Assembly (NCBI GenBank): GCA_001828295.1
Contig: MHYI01000231.1
Location: 2,386 to 7,736, forward strand
DNA from: Planctomycetes bacterium RBG_16_41_13
GTDB taxonomy: Bacteria > Planctomycetota > Brocadiia > Brocadiales > Brocadiaceae
DNA: 5,351 bases
Direction of reading: 5' to 3'
This document shows positions 1 through 5,351 of the stretch, piece after piece. The position numbers were made by a program, and so were the translations under genes. How positions within the stretch are numbered: position 1 is the stretch's first letter; each line of letters opens with the position of its first letter. Under the pieces are notes generated by a model, which was not told the DNA's origin, made no database searches, and saw only the letters and a list, made by a program, of their open reading frames with translations.

Positions 1-2390
1 GCCTGGTAATGTTTCCGTATCCATCCGGCACATTGCATGTAGGGCATGGCAGGAATTATATTATCGGAGACGTGGTCGCCCGGTACAAAATTATGAAGGG
101 CTACAATGTGCTTTCTCCTATCGGATGGGACGCCTTCGGTCTGCCCGCTGAAAATGCCGCTATCAAGGGAGGCACGCATCCTGCCGCATGGACGCACAAA
201 AATATAAAGGCCATGAAGCACCAGCTCCGCCGATGGGGAGTCGGATATGATTGGGACAGGGAGGTTACCTCCTGCAATCCTGATTATTATAAATGGACGC
301 AATGGATTTTTCTGAAACTGTATGAGAATGACCTTGCATATAAAAAGAAGGCGGCGGTGAATTGGTGCCCTTCGTGCAGTACGGTATTGGCCAACGAGCA
401 GGTGGTAGATGGATGCTGCGAACGGTGCGACAGCCCTGTGCGGCAAAGGGATCTGGTGCAGTGGTTCTTTCGTATCAGCGACTATGCGCAGAAACTTCTT
501 GATGATCTTTCTTTACTGGAAGGATGGCCGGAGAGGGTAAAAACAATGCAGGCGAACTGGATAGGGAGAAGCGAGGGGGTGCGCATTGATTTCCGGTTGG
601 AAGGTTCGGGAGAGATATTGCCCTGTTTCACCACACGACCTGATACCCTTTACGGCGTTACTTTTATCTCTTTGGCGCCGGAACATCCGGTAATTGAGCA
701 ATTAGTTACCGGTTCTCCGCATGAGGATGAAGTGATGGCGTTTGTTGAAAGGGCAAGAAACCAGGGGATGGTGGAACGTACCGCGGAAGATGCTGTAAAA
801 GAGGGAATTTTCACCGGAATGTATGTTATCAATCCGGTGAACAATACAAAAGTACCCCTGTGGATAGGAAATTATGTGCTCATGGAATATGGCACGGGCG
901 CTGTCATGGGGGTGCCTGCCCATGATCAGAGGGATTTTCTTTTTGCGAAAAAATATCATTTGCCGGTTAAGGTCGTTATTCAACCGGAAGGGGAATCATT
1001 GGACGCCGAAACGATGAAGGAGGCCTTTACCGGTGAAGGTGTTCAGGTTAATTCTGTGGCATTTAACGGCATGCCCAATACGAAGGCAATGGTTGCGATT
1101 GCTGAGCATCTTGAATCTAAGGGGCTTGGGAAAAGGACTGTGACGTACCGCTTGCGCGACTGGCTTATATCGAGGCAGCGTTATTGGGGAGCGCCTATTC
1201 CTGTTATATATTGCGAGACGTGTGGAACGGTTCCTGTTCCGGAATCACAGCTTCCCGTGCTTCTTCCGGAAGGAATAGAATTTTTGCCACACGGTATGAA
1301 TCCTCTGGCAAAGATTGATTCGTTTGTAAATACGACTTGCCCTAAATGTGCAGCGCCTGCAAAGCGCGAGGTTGATACGATGGATACCTTTGTTGATTCG
1401 AGCTGGTATTTCCTCCGATACCTTTCTCCGAAGGATAATAATCAGCCGTTTGATAAAAAAAAGGTGAAGGAGTGGCTGCCGGTGGATCAGTATATTGGCG
1501 GTGTGGAACACGCCATTTTGCATCTTTTATATTCACGATTTATTACGAAGGCGCTTTATGATCTTGATTTCATCGGATGTAAAGAACCGTTTCACCATCT
1601 CTTTACACAGGGGATGATTATTAAGAATGGTGCGAAGATGTCGAAATCAAAGGGGAATGTAGTCAGCCCTGATGTACTTATCGAAAAGTATGGCGCGGAT
1701 ACTCAGCGTCTTTATACCCTTTTTATTGGGCCCCCGCAGAAGGATGCAGAATGGAACGACCGGGGTGTACCCGGAGCGCATCGGTTCCTGAACCGGCTCT
1801 GGCAAAAGGTTGTCGAATTTGAAGAGATTTATTCAAAGGTTGGGCGTACACAAATTGACCTGCAAAAACTTCCCCCGAAGGCAAAGGCAATTTATCGTCA
1901 AACGAATCAGACCATTAAAAAGATTACGGATGATTTAGACACTTCATGGCATTTTAACACAGCGATTGCCTCGATTATGGAATTATTAAACAATATTGAT
2001 TCATTTAAGGTTGTTGTGCCGCGTAATACGGAAGAAGAATTGGACTTTCAGGTCTTTCGGCATTCCATGGAAACGATTTTGTTGCTTATTGCGCCTTTTG
2101 TTCCTCATATTTGCGAGGAATTATGGGAGGCGATGGGGCATAAACCCAGTATCTTCCATAATAAATGGCCAGAATACGACAAGGATGCGATTCAGGAAGA
2201 AGAGGTTGAGATTGTTATTCAGATCAATAGCAAGGTAAGAAGTCATGTTTCAGTGCCGGTGGATATCAGCGATAAAAAATTAAAAGAACGTGTTATGAAA
2301 GACGAACGTGTTATTTCATATATTGAGGGAAAGACATTGGTCAAGACCATTATTATTCCCAAAAAACTGGTGAATATTGTGGTGAGATAG
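1..2390 (+). CDS. leuS: Leucyl-tRNA synthetase (EC 6.1.1.4), 5'-partial
   Basis: This cytoplasmic class I enzyme charges tRNA-Leu with leucine. The first full codon is at 3, reading L-V-M-F-P-Y-P-S-G. That segment lies about 40 residues inside bacterial LeuRS, so the Met codon at 9 is internal and the true start is upstream of the window. Counting that Met as residue 1, the HIGH-type motif HVGH is at 10-13. A Cys4 zinc site follows (CPSC near 120, CERC near 137). The CP1 editing domain has the threonine-rich TTRPDTLYG (about 209-217) and GAVMGVPAHDQRDF (about 298-311). A second pair of Cys motifs (CETCG and CPKC) precedes the DSSWYFLRY segment, and KMSKS is at 543-547. The anticodon-binding helical domain and the usual C-terminal domain ending in LVNIVVR complete it. 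No frameshift or missing catalytic residue is visible. The gene is convergent with the HEPN gene, and its codon use is more GC-rich than that of the genes to its right. Confidence 0.99.
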   Translation, partial: LVMFPYPSGTLHVGHGRNYIIGDVVARYKIMKGYNVLSPIGWDAFGLPAENAAIKGGTHPAAWTHKNIKAMKHQLRRWGVGYDWDREVTSCNPDYYKWTQWIFLKLYENDLAYKKKAAVNWCPSCSTVLANEQVVDGCCERCDSPVRQRDLVQWFFRISDYAQKLLDDLSLLEGWPERVKTMQANWIGRSEGVRIDFRLEGSGEILPCFTTRPDTLYGVTFISLAPEHPVIEQLVTGSPHEDEVMAFVERARNQGMVERTAEDAVKEGIFTGMYVINPVNNTKVPLWIGNYVLMEYGTGAVMGVPAHDQRDFLFAKKYHLPVKVVIQPEGESLDAETMKEAFTGEGVQVNSVAFNGMPNTKAMVAIAEHLESKGLGKRTVTYRLRDWLISRQRYWGAPIPVIYCETCGTVPVPESQLPVLLPEGIEFLPHGMNPLAKIDSFVNTTCPKCAAPAKREVDTMDTFVDSSWYFLRYLSPKDNNQPFDKKKVKEWLPVDQYIGGVEHAILHLLYSRFITKALYDLDFIGCKEPFHHLFTQGMIIKNGAKMSKSKGNVVSPDVLIEKYGADTQRLYTLFIGPPQKDAEWNDRGVPGAHRFLNRLWQKVVEFEEIYSKVGRTQIDLQKLPPKAKAIYRQTNQTIKKITDDLDTSWHFNTAIASIMELLNNIDSFKVVVPRNTEEELDFQVFRHSMETILLLIAPFVPHICEELWEAMGHKPSIFHNKWPEYDKDAIQEEEVEIVIQINSKVRSHVSVPVDISDKKLKERVMKDERVISYIEGKTLVKTIIIPKKLVNIVVR

Positions 2391-2422
2391 GAAGTAGTTG
2401 CTCATACCGTGGATTCCTGAAT

Positions 2423-2449
2423 GTAGAGCGAAGTACCACTTCACTCTAC
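2423..2449. repeat. 12-bp stem inverted repeat with GTAGAG/CTCTAC ends
   Basis: The arms GTAGAGCGAAGT and ACTTCACTCTAC flank a 3-nt loop, with one mismatched pair. In plus-strand RNA that pair is C·A; in minus-strand RNA it becomes a G·U wobble, so the hairpin is better formed in a leftward transcript. It lies 32 nt after the leuS stop, where a terminator is expected. However, it is followed on the plus strand by an A-run (2454-2460), not a T-run, so it is not a canonical rho-independent terminator for leuS. Its outer six bases match those of the palindrome at 2616-2643. Confidence 0.6.
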
Positions 2450-2483
2450 CTCGAAAAAAACGCCGAAGGCCTAACTCCATTCT

Positions 2484-2509
2484 CGTTCGCAAGTTCCAAC
2501 TTGGGAACG
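2484..2509. repeat. 26-nt imperfect palindrome (REP-like)
   Basis: The arms CGTTCGCAAGTT and AACTTGGGAACG flank a 2-nt centre; 11 of 12 pairs match. The sequence resembles a palindromic intergenic repeat that I recall from several bacterial genomes (a form like CGTTCCCAAGCT...AGCTTGGGAACG, followed by a GAAGCTCCTGCTTC hairpin). The following hairpin is also present here. The family assignment is from memory. Confidence 0.55.
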
Positions 2510-2519
2510 CACGTGCCTT

Positions 2520-2535
2520 GGAAGCTCCTGCTTCC
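2520..2535. repeat. Small hairpin GGAAGC-TCCT-GCTTCC
   Basis: A perfect 6-bp stem with a 4-nt loop lies 10 nt after the 26-nt palindrome. The two together look like one two-hairpin intergenic repeat unit spanning about 2480-2535. There is no T-run after it on either strand that would make it a convincing terminator. Confidence 0.5.
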
Positions 2536-2615
2536 ATTTAATAAAAAATATTGGGTTCAAAAGACGCCTTCAAATATCTTGTAACGGGGTTCCAATCTTT
2601 TTTAATATTCAAAAC

Positions 2616-2643
2616 GTAGAGACGCACGGCCGTACGTCTCTAC
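2616..2643. repeat. 28-bp near-perfect palindrome, possible terminator of the leftward operon
   Basis: The arms GTAGAGACGCACGG and CCGTACGTCTCTAC pair at 13 of 14 positions with no spacer. The odd pair is C·A in plus-strand RNA but a U·G wobble in minus-strand RNA. It begins one base after the HEPN stop codon on the minus strand and is followed there by GTTTT and an AT-rich stretch, so it could serve as a weak intrinsic terminator for the leftward operon. Palindromes of the form GTAGAGACG...CGTCTCTAC are dispersed intergenic repeats in several bacterial lineages, as I recall. Repeat identity and terminator role are compatible. Confidence 0.6.
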
Positions 2644-2644
2644 T

Positions 2645-3106
2645 TCAGCATAGGAAACTATCCAGGAAGGTATTAATGTCTTTTCGATAGATATTCTTTA
2701 GTTTACTTGAATCCTCTATAACAATTCGTACCTTTCTGGCATCCAGTTCATAAGAGTAGGCATGTCTAAACAGATGCCTGAAGGATCGCAGGTTATCTAA
2801 TAGCGCATAGCTTTCCAGAGACACCAAAGAAGGTCTGATTCCTTCTATCGATATAGCCATGCGTTTCAATAATTCCACGTGGTATGAAGCTTTATTTGGA
2901 ATATTGTTCTCGAAGGTATTTGCTACTATTTTGAAAAGATCTTCAAAAGCACAATAAAGATTGTGTAATTGATACGCAATACTTTCTATTCCTGTAAGTC
3001 TGTTTTCTTCCTGTCTTCGTTCATCCAGTTTGGCATAGATGTTTTCTATCTCTCTTATCTGCGCGTCTATATCGGCTTTCAATACTGTTAATTTCCCTTT
3101 ATCCAT
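2645..3106 (-). CDS. HEPN-domain RNase toxin, HepT-like
   Basis: A 153-residue all-helical protein, predicted to be the toxin of an MNT/HEPN (MntA-HepT type) pair. The catalytic HEPN signature RX4HXY is present as R110-HLFR-H115-A-Y117, inside LRSFRHLFRHAYSYELD. In characterised HepT proteins the Arg and His cut RNA, and the Tyr is the residue that the partner antitoxin AMPylates. The first 35 residues are charged and probably coiled (KADIDAQIREIENIYAKLDERRQEE would span roughly 10-34). A helix pair at about 40-95 precedes the motif, as in the HepT-like subgroup. The ATG start at 3106 is preceded by AAGGATGGGG, a usable ribosome-binding site inside the end of the MNT gene; the two genes overlap by 19 bp, which suggests translational coupling. 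The gene is complete, with no truncation. The RNase role is inferred from family and context; an inactive HEPN relative is less likely because R, H and Y are all kept. Confidence 0.88.
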   Translation of the reverse strand: MDKGKLTVLKADIDAQIREIENIYAKLDERRQEENRLTGIESIAYQLHNLYCAFEDLFKIVANTFENNIPNKASYHVELLKRMAISIEGIRPSLVSLESYALLDNLRSFRHLFRHAYSYELDARKVRIVIEDSSKLKNIYRKDINTFLDSFLC

Positions 3107-3444
3107 TTCACCCCATCCTTCTTTATTTTTTCTATCAGCCTGTGTTCCTCTAGTTGTACCACATCTACATCTCTGCCAATTTCTCTTGAAATGACGGACA
3201 TTGCTTTAAAAAAATACTCATCCTTTAGCCCAATAAAACCAATATCAACATCAGAGTTTTTTTGAAACCTATATGGCTTCGTTATCGAACCAAAGAGATA
3301 GGCTTCTTTAATAGGTATTTCATGGCTCAGCATATCAAATGTTTTAAATAATTTTTCTATCAACCGAAGTCGTAACTCTTCCCGTTCTTTTTTTTCTTGC
3401 TCAAGTATGCTATCAAGTAAAAATGTTGAAAATCTTTTACCCAT
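3088..3444 (-). CDS. MNT-type nucleotidyltransferase antitoxin, MntA-like
   Basis: A minimal nucleotidyltransferase of about 118 residues, the predicted antitoxin that AMPylates the HEPN toxin encoded immediately downstream. From the ATG at 3444 the fold shows a charged N-terminal helix (about 12-38), the nucleotide-binding Gly-Ser of LFGS (G52-S53), and the metal-binding pair D65-V-D67. A third acidic residue, D94, lies in DVDVV. Eleven residues separate GS from DVD, one more than the GSX10DXD pattern described for MntA. The start is uncertain: a TTG at 3477 would add 11 residues and overlap the glycosyltransferase by 17 bp, while the ATG at 3444 begins 16 nt after the glycosyltransferase stop. 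Neither has a strong ribosome-binding site, and I prefer the ATG. The size, motifs and position next to a HEPN gene make this pairing secure; the AMPylation activity itself is carried over from characterised homologues. Confidence 0.88.
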   Translation of the reverse strand: MGKRFSTFLLDSILEQEKKEREELRLRLIEKLFKTFDMLSHEIPIKEAYLFGSITKPYRFQKNSDVDIGFIGLKDEYFFKAMSVISREIGRDVDVVQLEEHRLIEKIKKDGVKWIKGN

Positions 3445-3460
3445 TTTTCTATCTGTTTTG

Positions 3461-4609
3461 TTAAATAATTGTTTCAATATATCGTTTAAACTTTTCTTTA
3501 AATATCAGGCTATCAAAGCCTTCAGCATGTTTTCGAATCGAAAGCGGATCAAATATATTTTTATTATGTTCGAAAAACCTTACAGCCTCCAGGAGAGATT
3601 CTGTTGTTTGTTCTGTAAAAAACACCCCTGTTGGTGTTTCTGGCTGTTTTTGTTTCATTTTGAGTCTGGATTCAGAGTCAGGATAAATTCCACGTACGGT
3701 TTCCAGCACACCTCCCTTAGCATAGGCAATTACCGGTTTCCCGCATGCCTGTACTTCAAGCGGAACGATCCCAAAATCCTCAACTCCGGGGAAAATTAAT
3801 GCCTTACAGTTTCTGTAGTAATCTTTCAACACTTCACTGGGCTGCCATCCAAGATATTTAATGTTATTCGTAGCCATACTTTTGATTTGTTTTTCTTCCT
3901 GCCCTCCGCCAATGATCACAAGGGGTAGTCCCAATTTTCCGAATGCCTCAATGGCAATATCAATTCTCTTGTAGGGGGCAAATGCTGATACTATGAGATA
4001 GTAGTCGCCTTCTTTGCGTTTGTCCAGTGGCGTATATAATGAACAATCCACAGGGGGATGAATCACCTTTGCGGTTCGCCGGTAATATTTTTTAATGCGA
4101 TTTGCCACATTATAAGAATTGGCGATAAAATAATCCACCCGGCTGGAAGACGATACATCCCACATCCTCAGATAATGGGCAAAGATATTCATTGCCGTCC
4201 TTGTCATAAATCCCTTCTTGTTTTTCCCGAAATACGTATGGTAGTGTTCCCACACATATCTCATGGGGGTGTGGCTGTAGCATACGTGAAGTGCGGAAGG
4301 GGGAGTAATTATCCCTTTTGCGACACAATGGCTGCTGGAGATTACCAGGTCGTATGCTTCGATAGAGAAACTCTCTATCGCAAGGGGGAACAAGGGCAAA
4401 TAGGCGCGGTAGTGCGTCTTTATCAGGGGTAATTTCTGTAGAAATGAAGTGTAGATAGTCCTGTTTTCTATTATGGGTGTTACGGAGCCAGGGATGTGGA
4501 GCAACGTGAATATATCTGATTGGGGGTAAAGTTCGCAGAGACATTCCAGAACTTTTTCCCCGCCACGCATGCCGGTGAGCCAATCGTGAATAATGGCAAT
4601 TTTTTTCAT
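3461..4609 (-). CDS. Glycosyltransferase family 4 (GT-B fold, WbaZ/mannosyltransferase-like)
   Basis: A 382-residue retaining glycosyltransferase with the GT-B two-domain layout, predicted to transfer a sugar (plausibly mannose from GDP-mannose) during surface polysaccharide or LPS assembly at the cytoplasmic face of the membrane. The N-terminal acceptor domain opens with IIHDWLTGMRGGEKVLE (6-22), typical of this subgroup, and continues through YSHTPMRYVWEHY (111-123). The C-terminal donor domain contains VSAFAPYKRID (207-217, with the phosphate-binding K214-R215), the IIGGG loop (232-236) and FPGVEDFGIVPLE (273-285), which carries the E277-X7-E285 signature. The gene is full length with no transmembrane segment. 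The ATG at 4609 has no clear Shine-Dalgarno sequence. A TAAAAT -10-like hexamer lies on the minus strand at 4630-4635, but I see no good -35. It is the first gene of a compact leftward run with the MNT and HEPN genes. Donor and acceptor cannot be read from sequence alone. Confidence 0.94.
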   Translation of the reverse strand: MKKIAIIHDWLTGMRGGEKVLECLCELYPQSDIFTLLHIPGSVTPIIENRTIYTSFLQKLPLIKTHYRAYLPLFPLAIESFSIEAYDLVISSSHCVAKGIITPPSALHVCYSHTPMRYVWEHYHTYFGKNKKGFMTRTAMNIFAHYLRMWDVSSSSRVDYFIANSYNVANRIKKYYRRTAKVIHPPVDCSLYTPLDKRKEGDYYLIVSAFAPYKRIDIAIEAFGKLGLPLVIIGGGQEEKQIKSMATNNIKYLGWQPSEVLKDYYRNCKALIFPGVEDFGIVPLEVQACGKPVIAYAKGGVLETVRGIYPDSESRLKMKQKQPETPTGVFFTEQTTESLLEAVRFFEHNKNIFDPLSIRKHAEGFDSLIFKEKFKRYIETII

Positions 4610-4661
4610 ATTATTTGACGTGCGATACTATTTTAAGAGACGTTAGTTCACCGCTAATTGT

Positions 4662-4740
4662 GAAATCCGAAATCCGAAACAAATTCTAATGACAAAATGA
4701 TTTGAAATTCTAAACAAGTGCATCTTTCGCATTTGAAAAT
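4662..4740. repeat. AT-rich degenerate repeat with AAATCCG tandem units
   Basis: The 7-mer AAATCCG occurs in tandem at 4663-4676, followed by the partial copy AAAC and then loosely related units (AAATTCTAA at 4681-4689, GAAATTCTAA at 4704-4713, ATTTGAAAAT at 4731-4740). Low-complexity AAATCCGAAAC/AAATTC strings like this recur as dispersed intergenic repeats in some environmental bacterial genomes, as I recall. It occupies the spacer between the divergent glycosyltransferase and small-protein genes. No function is evident. Confidence 0.4.
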
Positions 4741-4783
4741 TAATATTCAATATGTTTTCAACGTAATAATGCCGGTTTATCGG

Positions 4784-4812
4784 TTGACGGCTATTATTTT
4801 ACGAGATAGTAT
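4784..4812 (+). promoter_or_regulatory. Sigma70-like promoter for the 68-aa protein / HigB unit
   Basis: TTGACG at 4784-4789 (five of six matches to the -35 consensus) is separated by exactly 17 nt from TAGTAT at 4807-4812 (four of six). An overlapping alternative -10, TATACT at 4810-4815, matches better but at 20-nt spacing. Transcription would begin around 4819-4822, some 85 nt upstream of the first clear gene. The -10 overlaps the 8-bp perfect palindrome AGTATACT (4808-4815), and the -35 lies in a CGGTTTAT-CGGTTGAC direct repeat (4774-4789); either could be an operator for autoregulation. Confidence 0.6.
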
Positions 4813-4843
4813 ACTGAAAATTATAGAAGAAAGATAAAAATAT

Positions 4844-4900
4844 ATGGAGAAAGACAGTTATTTCCAGAAGGAAGTGGCCGATTATCTTGTCATGGATTAA
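4844..4900 (+). CDS. Possible 18-codon leader ORF
   Basis: ATG at 4844 opens a frame encoding MEKDSYFQKEVADYLVMD and stops at 4898-4900, 5 nt before the next start. It lies downstream of the predicted promoter and has a weak purine-rich stretch (AGAAGAAAG, 4825-4833) ahead of it. It could be a leader peptide coupling translation to the next gene, which itself lacks a Shine-Dalgarno sequence. It could also be the stub of a decayed gene, or chance. The peptide resembles nothing I recognise. Confidence 0.2.
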   Translation: MEKDSYFQKEVADYLVMD

Positions 4901-4905
4901 AAATT

Positions 4906-5112
4906 ATGAAACACCACAAGGTAGAACCAATATTTGCTGTTTGCATTAACAACGAAGATTATGAAGTATCGTTGGAATTGAGAAAAATTTACAAAGTTAT
5001 CCATGGCGCTAAAGCGGCCGAACATCACTATATAAGAGTCATAGATGAATCAGGAGATGACTACCTATATCCTGAAGATTATTTTATTCTGAATATAATG
5101 ATTGACGCTTAA
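4906..5112 (+). CDS. Conserved small acidic protein of unknown function, upstream of HigB-like toxin
   Basis: A 68-residue protein without signal peptide or membrane segment. Its core is FAVCINNEDYEVSLELRKIY (10-29) followed by IRVIDESGDDYLYPEDYF (43-60). That second block is a pattern I recognise from many short hypothetical proteins in cyanobacteria, planctomycetes and others, often with a final YLYP-hydrophobic strand. The alternation of hydrophobic and polar residues suggests a small beta fold, possibly barrel-like. The ATG at 4906 is chosen because the same frame, although open back to 4810, contains no ATG, GTG or TTG. There is no good ribosome-binding site, so translation may depend on the short ORF just upstream. 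It is followed after 24 nt by the HigB-like gene, probably in one transcript. I do not know its function; a modulator of the toxin unit is only one possibility from context. Confidence 0.82.
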   Translation: MKHHKVEPIFAVCINNEDYEVSLELRKIYKVIHGAKAAEHHYIRVIDESGDDYLYPEDYFILNIMIDA

Positions 5113-5136
5113 CGTTGCTCGTTATAGGATATTATC

Positions 5137-5351
5137 GTGATTAAATCGTTTAAAGACAAGGAGACTGAAAGAGTATACTACAGAGAAGTCTCAGGAAAAC
5201 TGCCGAATGATATTCAGCAAAGTGCTTTAAGAAAGCTAAGAATGATAAATAATGCTACTAATATTAACGACCTGAGAATTCCACCGGCGAATCGGCTTGA
5301 AAAACTGAGCGGTGTTAGGTCTGGTCAATATAGTATAAGAATAAATGATCA
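5137..5351 (+). CDS. higB: HigB-type toxin of the RelE/ParE superfamily, 3'-partial
   Basis: The first 71 residues are visible; family members are about 92, so roughly 20 are beyond the window. It starts with the GTG at 5137, seven nt after AGGA (5126-5129), giving MIKSFKDKETERVYYREVSG. The segment LPNDIQQSALRKLRMINNA (22-40), then LRIPPANRLEKLSG (46-59) and the strand GQYSIRIND (63-71), follow the 'plasmid maintenance system killer' HigB pattern closely. The next residues would be expected to be the conserved QWRICF strand. HigB proteins are mRNA-cleaving RNases that act at the ribosome and are neutralised by HigA, a helix-turn-helix antitoxin normally encoded immediately downstream of the toxin, which would fall just outside the window. 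The visible part is intact. Whether toxin and antitoxin are both functional cannot be judged here. Confidence 0.9.
   Translation, partial: MIKSFKDKETERVYYREVSGKLPNDIQQSALRKLRMINNATNINDLRIPPANRLEKLSGVRSGQYSIRIND

Noticed and set aside
1455..1462. A8 run in leuS as a programmed frameshift or error site
   Set aside because: The reading frame continues intact through it with conserved LeuRS sequence on both sides, so nothing needs explaining.
513..1536. Several antisense open frames of 62-93 codons within leuS
   Set aside because: They are complementary to an intact leuS with conserved motifs throughout and have no support of their own.
2423..2460. Intrinsic terminator for leuS
   Set aside because: The hairpin is good, but on the plus strand it is followed by CTCGAAAAAAA and not by a T-run; on the minus strand the T-run precedes the hairpin. 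I kept it only as an inverted repeat.
3407..3799. 130-codon plus-strand open frame overlapping the glycosyltransferase end
   Set aside because: It is antisense to a well-supported glycosyltransferase and MNT gene, and its product (Phe/Cys-rich, no motif) looks like a shadow.
4058..4583. Open frames of 124 codons (plus) and 157 codons (minus, alternative frame) inside the glycosyltransferase
   Set aside because: Both lie wholly inside the glycosyltransferase gene, whose frame carries all the family motifs; the alternative products show no recognisable pattern.
4647..4664. TTCAC...GTGAA inverted repeat upstream of the glycosyltransferase
   Set aside because: The stem is only 5 bp with an 8-nt loop and no further symmetry; it is within chance for AT-rich sequence.
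4662..4680. CRISPR-like or tandem array
   Set aside because: Only about two and a half 7-bp units are present with no spacers; it is a short low-complexity repeat.

Overview
The window holds a housekeeping gene followed by an AT-richer accessory stretch. The 5' end is the body of leuS (leucyl-tRNA synthetase, plus strand, N-terminus cut off by the window edge). The rest contains a minus-strand three-gene run (a GT4 glycosyltransferase, then an MNT nucleotidyltransferase antitoxin, then a HEPN/HepT-type toxin). A divergent plus-strand unit follows (a 68-residue conserved small protein, then a HigB/RelE-type toxin cut by the right edge).

Organism: a bacterium with moderate to low GC. The LeuRS is of the ordinary bacterial kind, with a Cys4 zinc-binding ZN1 insert and a CP1 editing domain. 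Toxin-antitoxin genes, GTAGAG...CTCTAC palindromes and an 'AAATCCG' type dispersed repeat next to a LeuRS like this remind me of anammox Planctomycetes (Brocadiales) or similar environmental lineages. That is an impression from memory, not a demonstrated assignment.

Layout: 1-2390 leuS (+). 2391-2644 is a spacer between convergent genes and contains four inverted repeats. 2645-4609 (-) is a compact operon read right to left, glycosyltransferase > MNT > HEPN. The HEPN start overlaps the MNT end, and the MNT start either overlaps the glycosyltransferase end (TTG start) or follows it by 16 nt (ATG start). 4610-4905 is the divergent intergenic region, with a short degenerate repeat, a good sigma70-like promoter facing right and a possible 18-codon leader ORF. 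4906-5112 is the small conserved protein. 5137 to the end is the HigB-like toxin; a HigA-type antitoxin would be expected just past the window.

How the genes work together: MNT and HEPN form a recognisable MntA-HepT type toxin-antitoxin pair, in which the MNT enzyme is known to neutralise the HEPN RNase by AMPylating a tyrosine in its RX4HXY motif. All the catalytic residues are visible here. The pair appears to be transcribed with a cell-surface polysaccharide type glycosyltransferase. The HigB-like toxin and the 68-residue protein form a second, independently promoted addiction-type module, so the glycosyltransferase sits between two toxin systems.
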